Origin: Gemmatimonadaceae bacterium
Lineage (GTDB): Bacteria; Gemmatimonadota; Gemmatimonadetes; Gemmatimonadales; Gemmatimonadaceae
Length of the DNA stretch: 64,000 nt
Direction: 5' to 3'
Assembly: GCA_025934775.1 (NCBI GenBank)
Contig: JAICWO010000008.1
Location: 186,001-250,000, forward strand
Position numbers and translations under genes: made by a program
Shown: in pieces, positions 33,174 to 42,710 of the stretch
Numbering within the stretch: position 1 is the first letter of the stretch
Layout: each line of letters opens with the position of its first letter
Notes under the pieces: generated by a model
Databases searched by the model: none
Told to the model about the DNA's origin: nothing
Seen by the model: only the letters and a program-made list of their open reading frames with translations

Positions 33174-33755
33174 GTGACCAGAACCGCATTTGCCGTTTCC
33201 TCCGCCTATCAGGTGAGTGAACCCGATCTGATCGCCCGGGTCCTCGCCGGTGACCGGGTCGCCGCGCGCGAGCTGTACGACGCGCACGCGCCCCGCGTGT
33301 ACCGGCTCGCCTATCGGCTGACCGGCGACGCGGATCTGGCGCGGGAGTTCACGCAGGACACGTTCGTGCGGGCCTTTGGTCAGCTCGATCGGTTTCGCGG
33401 GGACTCGGCGCTGTCGACGTGGCTGCACCGCATCACGGTCACGGTGGTCGCGAACGCGATGCGCCGCGTCAAACGGTTCAGGGAGCGGGAGACGGACCTC
33501 GAGGACGTTCATCCCGCGCGATCCGACGGCGCGTCGGTCGACCCGGTGCTGCGCGACCGGCTGCATCGCGCGATCGACGCACTGCCGGACGCGTATCGCA
33601 CCACGCTGATCATGCACGACATCGAAGGCTACACGCACACGGAGATCGCCGACGTCCTCGGCGTGGCGGAAGGGACTTGCAAGAGCCGGCTCTCGCAAGC
33701 ACGCGCGCAACTCCGCGCCGTGCTCGCGGATCTGGCACCGGAGTCGGGATCATGA
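33174..33755 (+). CDS. ECF-type RNA polymerase sigma factor
   Basis: A 193-residue ECF factor. Region 2 spans about 25-95, with AARELYDAHAPRVYRLAYRL and DLAREFTQDTFVRAFGQL. Region 4 spans about 135-190, with YTHTEIADVLGVAEGTCKSRL. I chose the GTG at 33174 (VTRTAFAVSS); a GTG at 33213 (VSEPDLIARV) is equally credible, while the open frame further upstream is unlikely to be coding. Its stop overlaps the start of the membrane regulator by 4 bases (33752-33755), the normal sigma/anti-sigma coupling. Confidence 0.92.
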   Translation: MTRTAFAVSSAYQVSEPDLIARVLAGDRVAARELYDAHAPRVYRLAYRLTGDADLAREFTQDTFVRAFGQLDRFRGDSALSTWLHRITVTVVANAMRRVKRFRERETDLEDVHPARSDGASVDPVLRDRLHRAIDALPDAYRTTLIMHDIEGYTHTEIADVLGVAEGTCKSRLSQARAQLRAVLADLAPESGS

Positions 33756-34366
33756 GCAACGACAAATTCGACGAGTTGATGCGCGACGCAGCGCACACGT
33801 ACAATCCGCCATCCGAGCCGCCGCTCGACGAGATGTGGAGCGCGATCGCGCCGCGCATACGTCCCGTGCGCGGGTCGACCACGGCGGTGCGCATCTGGCT
33901 GCTCGCCGCGGCGATGCTCGTGATTGGCGTCGGCATCGGTCGCATGTCGACGTCGATGCGGCCGATCGGTCCGACATCCACGCCAACGCCCGTGCGCGAG
34001 ACCGCGGGCGTGGGCGCCGTCGCGAACGACGAGCCGTACGACGCGGCGACGGAACGGTATCTCGGCCAGACGGCGGCGCTGCTCATCGCGCTGCCGGCAT
34101 CCATGAAGTCCGGGCAGGCGGACTCGCAGCTGGTGAATCGCGCGAACGAGCTGCTCACGACCACGCGGCTGCTCATGGATTCTCCCGCCGCGAATGACGC
34201 ATCGATGCACAGCCTGCTCGAGGATCTCGAGCTGGTGCTCGTGCAAGTGGTGCGGCTGCAGACGAATCACAGCCGCACGGATCTCGATCTGATCAATCAG
34301 GCAATGGAGCAGCACGACGTCATCCCGCGGCTGCGCACGGCGGCCGCTGACATTTCTGCGAACTGA
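33752..34366 (+). CDS. Putative anti-sigma membrane protein
   Basis: A 204-residue single-pass protein (MSNDKFDELMRDAAHTYNPP). A short cytoplasmic part (1-45) with DEMWSAIAPRI precedes a membrane helix (about 47-63, IWLLAAAMLVIGVGIG). The outside part (90-204) is helical and lacks a known domain. No zinc anti-sigma motif is present. The ATGA overlap with the ECF gene and the topology support an anti-sigma or co-sensor role. It probably controls the two downstream HEAT-repeat genes. Confidence 0.72.
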   Translation: MSNDKFDELMRDAAHTYNPPSEPPLDEMWSAIAPRIRPVRGSTTAVRIWLLAAAMLVIGVGIGRMSTSMRPIGPTSTPTPVRETAGVGAVANDEPYDAATERYLGQTAALLIALPASMKSGQADSQLVNRANELLTTTRLLMDSPAANDASMHSLLEDLELVLVQVVRLQTNHSRTDLDLINQAMEQHDVIPRLRTAAADISAN

Positions 34367-34377
34367 GGAGAGGAGCG

Positions 34378-36039
34378 ATGAAACGGATCACGCTCGCCAT
34401 TGTGATTTTCAGCGCCGCGGCGGCGCACGCGCAGCAGCCCACGCCGCCGGCACAGCCGGCACGACCGGCGCCCCCCGCCCGCGCGCCGAGCCTCGATCTA
34501 CTCGATCCCGCGCAACTGACCGACGAGATGCTCCGCGCCGCGGATGCCCTTCGCGACGTGGACATCCAACGGGTGGACATGGAGCAGGCCCGCGAGCAGA
34601 TGCGTGACGCCGCGCAGGCGATGCGGCTGATGGACGCGGATCAGATCCGCGAGCAGGCACGCGTCGCGACGGAAAACGCGCGCATCGCCCAGCTGACGTT
34701 GGCCGCGCCGGTCTCCCAGCTCTCGTCGATGCGCGTCGACATGGGATCCACGGATCCGTGGATGAAGGTGCGGCCGCGTGCGCCGTGGGCCCAGGGCGAT
34801 CCCGCGGATTCGTTGTATCGCGTCGCGCGAGACACGTTCAACCGCGGCGACTACCGCCGCGCCGCCGACATCTTCGCCAGTCTCGCGAAATCGTTCCCGC
34901 GATCGGCCTACGTGAGCGATGCCACCTACTTCGAAGCGTACGCGCGCTATCGCCTCGGCTCGACCGACGATCTGAAAGCGGCGGCGAAGCTGCTCGAGCC
35001 GCTCGCCGCCAAGACGGCGGATGACTCGCGCCGCGGACGCGACCTCGACGCGCCGGCACTGTATGCGCGGATCAATCACGCCCTCGCGCTGCGCGGCGAT
35101 CGTGACGCGGCCGCGGTGATCGAGAAGCAGGCGACGCAAGCCGGTGCGCCGTGCGATCAGGAGGACCTCTCCGTTCAGGCTGAAGCGCTCAACGCGCTCA
35201 GTCAGATGGATCCGAACGCGGCGCTCGTTCCCATTCGGAAAGTGCTGGCGCGGAAGGACGAGTGCTCCGCGACGCTCCGTCGCAACGCGCTCTTCATCCT
35301 CGCGCGCCGCGCCGATACGGCCTCGGCGAACCTGGTGCTCGCCGCCGCGAAATCCGATCCGAGCGTCGACGTGCGCACCAACGCGATCATGTGGCTGCCG
35401 CGCCTCTCGGGCGACGCGGGAATCGCCGCGCTCGAAGACATGCTGAAATCAGACAACGACATTCGCATTCAACGCGCCGCGGTGCGGGCCCTGACGACGA
35501 GCGACAATCCGCGCGCGCACCAGAGCATGCGGTCGTTCGCCGAGCGAAAGGACGCGCCGATGGATCTGCGCGTCGAGGTGGTCAACAGCATGAACGGCGA
35601 CCGCGCCACCGGGGACGACGCGGCGTGGCTGAAGACGTTGTTCACGCAATCCGACGACGAGCGCCTGAAGAGCGCGATCGTGAACACGGTCGCGCGCATC
35701 GGCGGGAACGACAACGATCAGTGGCTGCTGTCGCTCGCGAAGAACTCGAACGAATCGACCAGCGTACGTGCGACGGCGGTGTCGCGGCTCAGCCGCTCCG
35801 GGCTCTCGGTTGCCGAACTGGCGAAGCTGTACGATCAGGCGGACTCGCGCGGCTTGCGCGATCAGTTGATCATCGCGTTCGCGAATCGCACAGAGCCCGA
35901 GGCGACGGACAAGTTGGTCGAGATCGCGAAGAGCGGCACCGACTACGACCTGCGCCGCGCCGCGATCCGCGCCCTCTCGCGCAAGAAGGACCCGCGCGCC
36001 CAGAAAGCCATCATCGACCTCATCGACAAAAATCCATGA
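34378..36039 (+). CDS. Secreted TPR/HEAT-repeat protein of the second ECF operon
   Basis: A 553-residue protein with a signal peptide (MKRITLAIVIFSAAAAHAQQ), a Pro-rich linker, a helical coiled stretch (about 50-105) and a TPR-like outer-membrane-assembly type unit (DTFNRGDYRRAADIFASLAKSFPRS). A long HEAT-repeat array follows (about 260-550), with units such as LRRNALFILARRADTASANL and RRAAIRALSRKKDPRAQKAI. It is a scaffold by fold rather than an enzyme. It starts 11 bases after the membrane regulator and overlaps the next gene by 4 bases. Confidence 0.82.
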   Translation: MKRITLAIVIFSAAAAHAQQPTPPAQPARPAPPARAPSLDLLDPAQLTDEMLRAADALRDVDIQRVDMEQAREQMRDAAQAMRLMDADQIREQARVATENARIAQLTLAAPVSQLSSMRVDMGSTDPWMKVRPRAPWAQGDPADSLYRVARDTFNRGDYRRAADIFASLAKSFPRSAYVSDATYFEAYARYRLGSTDDLKAAAKLLEPLAAKTADDSRRGRDLDAPALYARINHALALRGDRDAAAVIEKQATQAGAPCDQEDLSVQAEALNALSQMDPNAALVPIRKVLARKDECSATLRRNALFILARRADTASANLVLAAAKSDPSVDVRTNAIMWLPRLSGDAGIAALEDMLKSDNDIRIQRAAVRALTTSDNPRAHQSMRSFAERKDAPMDLRVEVVNSMNGDRATGDDAAWLKTLFTQSDDERLKSAIVNTVARIGGNDNDQWLLSLAKNSNESTSVRATAVSRLSRSGLSVAELAKLYDQADSRGLRDQLIIAFANRTEPEATDKLVEIAKSGTDYDLRRAAIRALSRKKDPRAQKAIIDLIDKNP

Positions 36040-37319
36040 TTCGCGCATCCATGCTTCGGACCGCGGCGCTCGTGTGCGCCGCGGCGGCGCCGGCACTCGC
36101 GGCGCAATCGCTCGAGTCGCGCGTGAACGCGGCGCCCGACGGCCGCGTGATGTTCAGCTTCGCCGCGCGCCCCGGCGTTTGCGGCGACGGCCGCAGCTAC
36201 ATTCAGATGGGACCGAACAGCTACAGCGGAGTCTTCTCCGGTGACGGATCTCGCATGGACCCGTGCGTCGCCGGCCCGGTGCGCGTGGTGATCGATCGCG
36301 CCGACAAGCTGCCGCTCTCGGTTCGCGAATTCGTGGGCCCGGTGGACTCGACGCTGCGCGGCGTGACGGATCTGGGCCGCGTCCGCGCGCAGGACGCCGT
36401 CGACTATCTGCTCGGCCTCGCCGAAAAGGCCGACGGCCGCGCGGGACGCGACGCCATCTTCCCGGCGATGCTGGCCGATTCCGCGAACACGGCGAACGCG
36501 CTCGTCGCCATCGCGCGAAACACCGCTTTGCCGCGCGAGACGCGGCGTGCCGCGATCTCGTCGATGGCCCGCGCGACATTCGGCATGCAGACGATCCCGT
36601 CGAGTGTCACGGACGAGATTCTCTCCATCGTGCGCGACGAATCGGATTCGCGCCCCGTGCGTCAGTCGGCCCTGAGCGTGCTCGGCAATCTCGATCACGG
36701 CGCCGGCATTCCGCCGCTGATCCAGCTCTCACAGCAGACGCAAAGCACGTGGCTCGCGCAGCAAGCCATGTCGACGCTCGCGCGGTCGGGCGATCCGCGG
36801 GCGCGGCAGTATCTTCGCACGGCCGTGCGCCGCACCGATCTGCCGGACGACGTGCTGATCGTCGCCCTGCGCTCGCTCGGGCAGGAATACGCGACGGCGC
36901 AGGATGCCGCGCTGCTGCGCGAGATTTATCCCACGCTCAAGAACGACCGCGCGCGCGACGCCGTCTTCTCGGCGCTGGCCGAGATGGGCGGATCGGAGAA
37001 TACGAAGTGGCTGATGGATCTCGCGCGGAACGACGAGACGCCGATCGTGACACGACGCCGGGCGGTCGAGGCGGCGAGCCGGTCCGGCGCCTCGATCACG
37101 GATCTCGTGAAGCTGTACGACACGACGACGGACCCGAACATGAAAGACGCGCTGGTGAGCTTGTACGTTCGGAGCGGCGAGAAGCCCGCGATCGACAAGC
37201 TGGTCGCGATCATCAAGGGCGAAGAGAACGCGACCGTGCGCCGTCGCGCAATCGCGCAGCTCGGGCGGTCGGATGATCCACGCGTGCGCCAGGCGCTCGA
37301 GGACATCGTCGCGAAGTAG
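36036..37319 (+). CDS. Secreted HEAT-repeat protein, second scaffold of the ECF operon
   Basis: A 427-residue protein with a signal peptide (MIRASMLRTAALVCAAAAPALA) and an N-terminal beta-type region with three Cys residues (PGVCGDGRS, MDPCVAGPV). HEAT repeats run from about 110 to 425 (RRAAISSMARATFG, VRQSALSVLGNLDHG, VRRRAIAQLGRSDDPRVRQA). It overlaps the previous gene by ATGA. The repeat spacing and sequence are close to the previous protein's C-terminal array, suggesting duplication. Its stop lies 4 bases from the stop of the convergent S9 peptidase with no hairpin between. Confidence 0.82.
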   Translation: MIRASMLRTAALVCAAAAPALAAQSLESRVNAAPDGRVMFSFAARPGVCGDGRSYIQMGPNSYSGVFSGDGSRMDPCVAGPVRVVIDRADKLPLSVREFVGPVDSTLRGVTDLGRVRAQDAVDYLLGLAEKADGRAGRDAIFPAMLADSANTANALVAIARNTALPRETRRAAISSMARATFGMQTIPSSVTDEILSIVRDESDSRPVRQSALSVLGNLDHGAGIPPLIQLSQQTQSTWLAQQAMSTLARSGDPRARQYLRTAVRRTDLPDDVLIVALRSLGQEYATAQDAALLREIYPTLKNDRARDAVFSALAEMGGSENTKWLMDLARNDETPIVTRRRAVEAASRSGASITDLVKLYDTTTDPNMKDALVSLYVRSGEKPAIDKLVAIIKGEENATVRRRAIAQLGRSDDPRVRQALEDIVAK

Positions 37320-37323
37320 GCGA

Positions 37324-40300
37324 TCACGGCGTGTCGCGCCCCGGATCCTCGAGCTCGGATTTCTTCAGGAACGGCACCCCGTCGGTCATCCACTTCGGCG
37401 CCGGCGCGCCCGTGAGGTAGTGGTCAAAGAACTGGAAATAGCGAATCGTCAAATCTTTCCGGTTTGCGATGCCACGCAGCCCATGGCCCTCGTTGAGGTA
37501 CGCGAGCAGGATCGCGTTCTTCCCGTTGTACCGGAGCGCGTTGTAGAAGTTGAGTCCTTCGATGAAGTTCACCGTCGGGTCGGCCGTACCGTGCTCGATC
37601 AGGATCGGCTCCGTCACCTCGGGCACGTGGGTGAGCGCCGACTCCTGGTGGTAGAGCTCGGGCTTGTCCCACGGCGAGACGCCCCAGCGCCCCTGGCCGT
37701 AGAGATAATACTGATTGCCGTTCTCGCCGCTGCCGCCGCTCACCTGATACGACCAGCCCCACTCCTGGCTGAAGTCCGTGTAGAGGTCCGTCACGCCCGC
37801 GCCGACACCGACGGCGGCGAAGAGGCGCGACCGCGTCGCGATGAACGCCGCACCTTCCCCGCCGTAGCTGTGCCCGTTGAGACCGATGCGCTTCGGATCG
37901 GCGTAGCCCATCGCGATCACCTTGCGCGTGGCCGACTCGACGGCGTCGAGCTGGTCGGTGTGCGACGATCCGGTGTGATAGTAGACGTCCGGGATCATCA
38001 TGATGTAGCCGCGGCTCACGCCCTCGATCGGCGACGAGCCCATGCCCGTGAGCAGCGACGGCGTCGGATACCGATTGAGATTCTGTGAATTCTTCTCGTA
38101 GAAATTCACGAGCATCGGACGCTTCTCGCCCGGCTTGTAGTCGTCCGGCAGCGCGAGCATTCCCTGCAGCTTGTGGCCGTCGCGATCGGTGAAGTCGAAC
38201 AGGATGCGGTGTCCCCACCGATACTCCGCCTGCTGCGGATTTGCGTCGCTGATCTTCGTCGACTGGTCGAGGTCCTCGCCCGACACACGGAGGTCGGGGA
38301 AATCGGCGAACGTCTGACGCGTGAACAGGAATCGATCCGCCTTCGTCGCTTTCACCGGCACGCTGAACGACGCGTCGTCGTACACGACGTCCGTGAGCTG
38401 GCCGTTCGCCAAGCGATAGAAGCCGGCCTTCTTGGTGAGATCGCCGAACGCCGACAGTGTGACGGGCTTCGCGAGATCGATCTCCTGCCCCGTGCGCGCG
38501 CGGCGGCTCGCCGTTGAATCAATCGGCTCGGTACGCTCGGGGCGCAGGACGATCTTGTTCTTCGCGCCGAACCCGTTCGTGATGTTCCGCGCCGACCCGC
38601 TGCCGTCCAGCGGCAACGTCCAGAGATCGTACTTGTCCTCGACGATCACGCTCTTGCCATCGCTCGTGTAGCCGGCGACGCCCCACGCCGGCTTGGGGCC
38701 GGGATGATCGTAATCAGTATTCACGAAACTCGGTGCGCTGCCGCCGAGCGTCGTCGACATGTTCGACGCGAGATCGTATGCCTGGAACTTGTCGTCCTTC
38801 CAATACACGAACTTGCGGCTGTCGGGCGAGATCCCGAAGATCGCACCCTGCGTGAGCTGCCCTTTGAGGAACGGCGTTCGTTCGCCCGTCGCGGTGCTCA
38901 CGCGATAGAAGTCGGCCGTGGCCGGCTTGAAGTCGGAGATGTACGCTCGCGCGTCGCGGCCGACCGCCCAGCGGCCATCCGGCGAGATCTGGAGGTCGCG
39001 CATCGTCGAGTCGCTGAGCGCGACGTACTTCCGGTTCGCGACGTCGAACGCTTCGCGATAGCTGAAGTTCCGATCCTGATCGGCGCGAATCATCTGCGCC
39101 GACTGGACATAGCGGTCCGCCGTGCGCCACACATCCACATCGGCGACGGAATCGCTGCCGCGCCGGCGTGCCGTATCGGCGGCCGGCGTCTGCGGCATCG
39201 CGCCAAAGAAGACGCGCCCATTGTCCTCGCTCCACGCGAGCGGAGCCCGATCGCTGATCACCCAATCCGCCGGGAAGCCGCTCGCCGACGCGCCGAGGGT
39301 CGCGGCCGCGACGCGCACCTCACCCATTGCCGCGCGGATGTCCGGCACCACGACGAGCACGTTGTTGCGCTCGCGCATTCGCGGCACCTCGACGCCCTTG
39401 AGCACGGCGACACCGGTGCCGGCGTCGTTCCACGCGAGGCGATCATAGATCTTGGCGTCGTTGTCGAGCGGATGCGTGCTCCCATTCGCGAGATCGATGA
39501 CGAACAGGCCGTTGCCGTCGCGCACGTCCGCATCGACGGTGTAGGCAAGCAAGCTCCCCGAGCGATCGAACGCCGCGTCGGCGACGCTGCCGATGAACTG
39601 GCTGCGGCCGGTCGCGATCTCGTAGAGGATGGCATCGGCGCCGCGGCTTGCCGGCTCGGCACCGCCTGCGGCTCCGCGGCCACCGGCGAACGCTCCGCCG
39701 CCGCCGCCGAGCCCAGCGCCGCGCCCGCCGCCCGCCGGGCGGTTCCGAACCATGAGAAATCTCGAATTCGGCGCGAACGTGGCCGATTGCATGTCGTGCC
39801 ACGCCTTCGTCGCGCCCGTCGCGAGCTCGCGAAGCTCGACCCGATGCAACGGTCCGCTCGGCGCCCCGGCGGCGCGTCCGCTGCTCGGGAGCGGCGGCAG
39901 CCCGGCCGGCGGCGCATCGACGCCCGGCGGACCGCCGCGTCCGCGGCCGCTCCGCGCCGGCTGCGAGTCGACCTGATACGCGAGCCAGCGGCCGTCGGGC
40001 GAGAAGACCGGGTTCGACGCGTTCGCGATCGCCACGTCCTGCTTGGATTGGAGATTCAGCACGTGCAGCTCGGGCTTGGATTCCGATGGCAGCACGTTGG
40101 TGAAGCGATAGACCCACGCGACCCACTGGCCGTCGCTCGAGATGCGCTCGCTCTCGATCGCGCGCCAACGCGAGTAATCGTCGGCGGTGAGCACCTTCTT
40201 GGCGTCGGGATCCGCGTGCGGCGCGCCCGCTTGCGCGACCGTTGGCGAGGTCCGCTGCGCGAGCGCGGGCGTCGCGGGCGTCGCGAGCGCCGCGAGAGAG

Positions 40301-40368
40301 AGTGAGAGTGAGGCGCCGGCGAGCGCGAGGACGCGCGTCAGGCGGCAGATGCGGAGATCTCGCGGCAC
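37324..40368 (-). CDS. Exported S9-family (prolyl oligopeptidase-like) serine peptidase
   Basis: A 1,014-residue protein. An N-terminal signal (VPRDLRICRLTRVLALAG ... ALAQ) is followed by a seven-blade-type beta-propeller (about 70-720) and an alpha/beta-hydrolase domain. The catalytic triad is readable: Ser834 in NGHSYGGEG, Asp930 in HGTADPTVNF and His962 in NEGHGL. A Gly-rich insertion (GGGRGAGLGGGGGAFAGGRG) sits in the propeller. The start is GTG at 40368, because the signal peptide begins there. It should cleave short peptides in the periplasm or outside. Confidence 0.9.
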   Translation of the reverse strand: MPRDLRICRLTRVLALAGASLSLSLAALATPATPALAQRTSPTVAQAGAPHADPDAKKVLTADDYSRWRAIESERISSDGQWVAWVYRFTNVLPSESKPELHVLNLQSKQDVAIANASNPVFSPDGRWLAYQVDSQPARSGRGRGGPPGVDAPPAGLPPLPSSGRAAGAPSGPLHRVELRELATGATKAWHDMQSATFAPNSRFLMVRNRPAGGGRGAGLGGGGGAFAGGRGAAGGAEPASRGADAILYEIATGRSQFIGSVADAAFDRSGSLLAYTVDADVRDGNGLFVIDLANGSTHPLDNDAKIYDRLAWNDAGTGVAVLKGVEVPRMRERNNVLVVVPDIRAAMGEVRVAAATLGASASGFPADWVISDRAPLAWSEDNGRVFFGAMPQTPAADTARRRGSDSVADVDVWRTADRYVQSAQMIRADQDRNFSYREAFDVANRKYVALSDSTMRDLQISPDGRWAVGRDARAYISDFKPATADFYRVSTATGERTPFLKGQLTQGAIFGISPDSRKFVYWKDDKFQAYDLASNMSTTLGGSAPSFVNTDYDHPGPKPAWGVAGYTSDGKSVIVEDKYDLWTLPLDGSGSARNITNGFGAKNKIVLRPERTEPIDSTASRRARTGQEIDLAKPVTLSAFGDLTKKAGFYRLANGQLTDVVYDDASFSVPVKATKADRFLFTRQTFADFPDLRVSGEDLDQSTKISDANPQQAEYRWGHRILFDFTDRDGHKLQGMLALPDDYKPGEKRPMLVNFYEKNSQNLNRYPTPSLLTGMGSSPIEGVSRGYIMMIPDVYYHTGSSHTDQLDAVESATRKVIAMGYADPKRIGLNGHSYGGEGAAFIATRSRLFAAVGVGAGVTDLYTDFSQEWGWSYQVSGGSGENGNQYYLYGQGRWGVSPWDKPELYHQESALTHVPEVTEPILIEHGTADPTVNFIEGLNFYNALRYNGKNAILLAYLNEGHGLRGIANRKDLTIRYFQFFDHYLTGAPAPKWMTDGVPFLKKSELEDPGRDTP

Positions 40369-40565
40369 GGAACGGCTCTGGGAAGGAGGTGCGCCAACAT
40401 ATCCCCGCGCGCGCGATTCCGGCCAGCGCGATCGTTCGAGTTGGCCCTCGACGCGGCGGTCGCAGCGCATCACCAACGCGGCATCGCGCGTGGGAGGCTC
40501 GGGGCAGCGACGTCCCGATCGTCACAGAAGCCCGACCGCCGCACGCGAGCTTGCCATTGTACGTC

Positions 40566-40577
40566 TGTACTAGTACA
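40566..40577. promoter_or_regulatory. Palindromic operator-like site before the GntR gene
   Basis: TGTACTAGTACA is a perfect 12-bp palindrome ending 7 bases before the GntR start. A flanking TTGTAC (40557-40562) and GTACAA (40573-40578) extend the symmetry. GTAC-half-site palindromes are typical of YtrA-type GntR regulators, so autoregulation is likely. Confidence 0.65.
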
Positions 40578-40584
40578 ATCGATC

Positions 40585-40980
40585 ATGTTCGCCGTCGACT
40601 CCGCCGACCCGACACCCATCTACGCGCAGCTCGAGCGCGGCATCCGGGCGGCGATTGCCGCCGGACGCCTCCGCGCCGGCCAACGACTCCCCACCGTACG
40701 CCAGCTCGCCGTCGACCTCCGCGTCAACGCCAACACCGTCGCCAAAGTGTACGCCGAGCTCGAACGCGCCGGCGTCCTCGCGACCCAGCGCGGCATCGGC
40801 ACGTTCGTGCGCGACATCCCTCCACCCACGCCCGCGGCGACGAAGCGCGATCGCGACCGCGATCTCCGCCCCCTCGTCGAGCGGCTGCTCGCCGACGCCG
40901 CCGCGCTCGGGCTCACCCTGCGCGACGTCGTGCAGTACCTCAAATCACTCGAGACGCGATCCGGCAAGGAGAAAACCTGA
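40585..40980 (+). CDS. YtrA-subfamily GntR transcriptional regulator
   Basis: A 131-residue regulator starting MFAVDSADPTPIYAQLERGI. The winged helix-turn-helix is complete (QRLPTVRQLAVDLRVNANTVAKVYAELERAGVL; key residues 35-70), followed by a short helical dimerisation part, as in YtrA proteins rather than full-length effector-binding GntR. The downstream slipin gene starts 1 base after the stop, so the two form an operon. A palindrome overlaps the expected promoter. Confidence 0.9.
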   Translation: MFAVDSADPTPIYAQLERGIRAAIAAGRLRAGQRLPTVRQLAVDLRVNANTVAKVYAELERAGVLATQRGIGTFVRDIPPPTPAATKRDRDRDLRPLVERLLADAAALGLTLRDVVQYLKSLETRSGKEKT

Positions 40981-40981
40981 C

Positions 40982-41911
40982 ATGCCCAGAACTCCGATGG
41001 CGTCACGCGACCCGCGCGCCGCCGAAGGGACGGCCGGGAATCCGCGATTCAACATCGTCGCGTTCCTCATTCTGCTCGCCTCCTGGATCGCCGGCGCGAT
41101 CGTCACCGTCGCGGTGTCGAACGGGATTCCGTTCATCATTGGAATCGTCCTCGGCATCGTGCTCGCGCTCTCGCCCAAGATCGCCAAGCAGTGGGAGCGC
41201 GCGGTCGTACTCCGGCTCGGCAAGTACCGCGGACTCCGCGGACCAGGATTGTTCTGGATCGTGCCGCTGGTCGATTCGATCACGGCCTGGATCGACCAGC
41301 GCGTGATCACGACCAACTTCAACGCGGAAGAGACGCTCACCTGCGACACGGTCCCGGTGAACGTCGACGCGGTGCTGTTCTGGATGGTCTACGATCCCGA
41401 GAAGGCCGCGCTCGAGGTGCAGGACTATGCGCGCGCCGTGAGCTGGGCCTCCCAGACCGCGCTCCGCGACATCATCGGCCGCACCTCGCTCGCCGACCTG
41501 CTGAGCGGCCGGGAGCGGATCGAGGGCGAGCTACAGCAGCTGATCGACGAGCGCGCGACGCCGTGGGGCGTCACGGTGCAGTCGGTGGAGATGCGCGACG
41601 TCGTGATCCCGACGTCGCTCCAGGACGCGATGTCGCGCGAGGCACAGGCGTCGCGCGAGAAATCCGCGCGCATCATCCTCGGGCAGGCCGAGGTGGAGAT
41701 TGCCAACCTGTTCCAGGAGGCGGCGAAGTCGTATCATGATAATCCCACGGCGCTCCACCTTCGCGCCATGAACATCCTGTATGAAGGCTTGAAAGAGAAA
41801 GGTGCGCTGATGCTCGTGCCGAGCACCGCGGTGGAGTCGATGGGACTCGGCGGAATGCTCGGAGCCGCGGCGATGATGCAGACGAAACTGAGCCAGGGCG
41901 AAGGCTCGTAG
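40982..41911 (+). CDS. Slipin/stomatin-like SPFH membrane protein
   Basis: A 309-residue protein. Two hydrophobic segments near residues 25-62 (FNIVAFLILLASWIAG, GIPFIIGIVLGIVLAL) anchor it; a PHB/SPFH domain follows (about 65-250, with RAVVLRLGKYRGLRGPGLFW and SWASQTALRDIIGRTSLADLLSGRE). The C-terminal part is coiled-coil-like and ends in a Gly/Met-rich zone. Slipins form oligomers in membrane microdomains. It is co-transcribed with a YtrA-type regulator, an arrangement more often seen with ABC transporters. Confidence 0.9.
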   Translation: MPRTPMASRDPRAAEGTAGNPRFNIVAFLILLASWIAGAIVTVAVSNGIPFIIGIVLGIVLALSPKIAKQWERAVVLRLGKYRGLRGPGLFWIVPLVDSITAWIDQRVITTNFNAEETLTCDTVPVNVDAVLFWMVYDPEKAALEVQDYARAVSWASQTALRDIIGRTSLADLLSGRERIEGELQQLIDERATPWGVTVQSVEMRDVVIPTSLQDAMSREAQASREKSARIILGQAEVEIANLFQEAAKSYHDNPTALHLRAMNILYEGLKEKGALMLVPSTAVESMGLGGMLGAAAMMQTKLSQGEGS

Positions 41912-41958
41912 TATTCGCTCTCCCACCTCCTTCCTCCCTCCCTCCCCCTCCACCCGCG

Positions 41959-42693
41959 ATGACTGAATCCACCGCAGCCGCCGCCCCCAAGCCCACGCAG
42001 CCGTCGCTGTTCGACGACTTCCTCGAGATGTTCTATCGCCCCGCCGACGTGTTTCGCCGCCGGCAGAACAGCAGCGTCTGGCCGCCGCTGCTGATCGTGG
42101 CGATCTCGATCGCCGTCATCTTCATCTTCACGTACAACGCGCTCCAGCCCGTGTTCGACGCGGAGTTCACGCGCGCGACGACCGCGGCGATGCGCAAGAA
42201 TCCGCAGATCACGCAGGAGATGATGGACAAGATGCGCGGCGCGCAGGAGAACATCGCGCGCTACGGCCTCGGCGTCATCATGCTCGTGACGATGTGGGTG
42301 ATGGGTACCGTGGCGTGGCTCGTCGGAAAGCTCGTCGGCGCCAAGCAGTCGTATCACGCCGCGCTCGTCGTCGCCGCGTGGTCGTACGTGCCGCGCATCG
42401 TCGGCGTCCTGATCAACGGGATCGAGGGGCTCGTCATGGATCCGTCGAAGATGACGGGGCAGCTGGCGCTCTCGCTCAGCCCCGCGCGCTTTCTCGATCC
42501 GGACACCGCGAACCCGCTCGTGCTGCAGCTGCTCGGCCGCCTCGATCTCATCACGATCTGGGTGACCGTGCTGCTGTCGATCGGACTCTACGCGACGGGG
42601 AAAGTCTCCAAGGGCAAAGCGGTGACGTTCGGGATCTTGATCTTCATCATCGGCTCGCTGCCGGCGCTGCGGCAGGGATTCGTCGCGATGTGA
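41959..42693 (+). CDS. Yip1-domain membrane protein
   Basis: A 244-residue protein with an N-terminal soluble segment (PSLFDDFLEMFYRPADVFRR, typical of bacterial Yip1 proteins) and about five membrane helices between residues 40 and 240. The long loop 65-95 is Met- and charged-rich. Function in bacteria is unknown. It begins 47 bases after the slipin stop and may share its transcript. Confidence 0.85.
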   Translation: MTESTAAAAPKPTQPSLFDDFLEMFYRPADVFRRRQNSSVWPPLLIVAISIAVIFIFTYNALQPVFDAEFTRATTAAMRKNPQITQEMMDKMRGAQENIARYGLGVIMLVTMWVMGTVAWLVGKLVGAKQSYHAALVVAAWSYVPRIVGVLINGIEGLVMDPSKMTGQLALSLSPARFLDPDTANPLVLQLLGRLDLITIWVTVLLSIGLYATGKVSKGKAVTFGILIFIIGSLPALRQGFVAM

Positions 42694-42710
42694 TTCGAAG
42701 CGAGCGGGCT

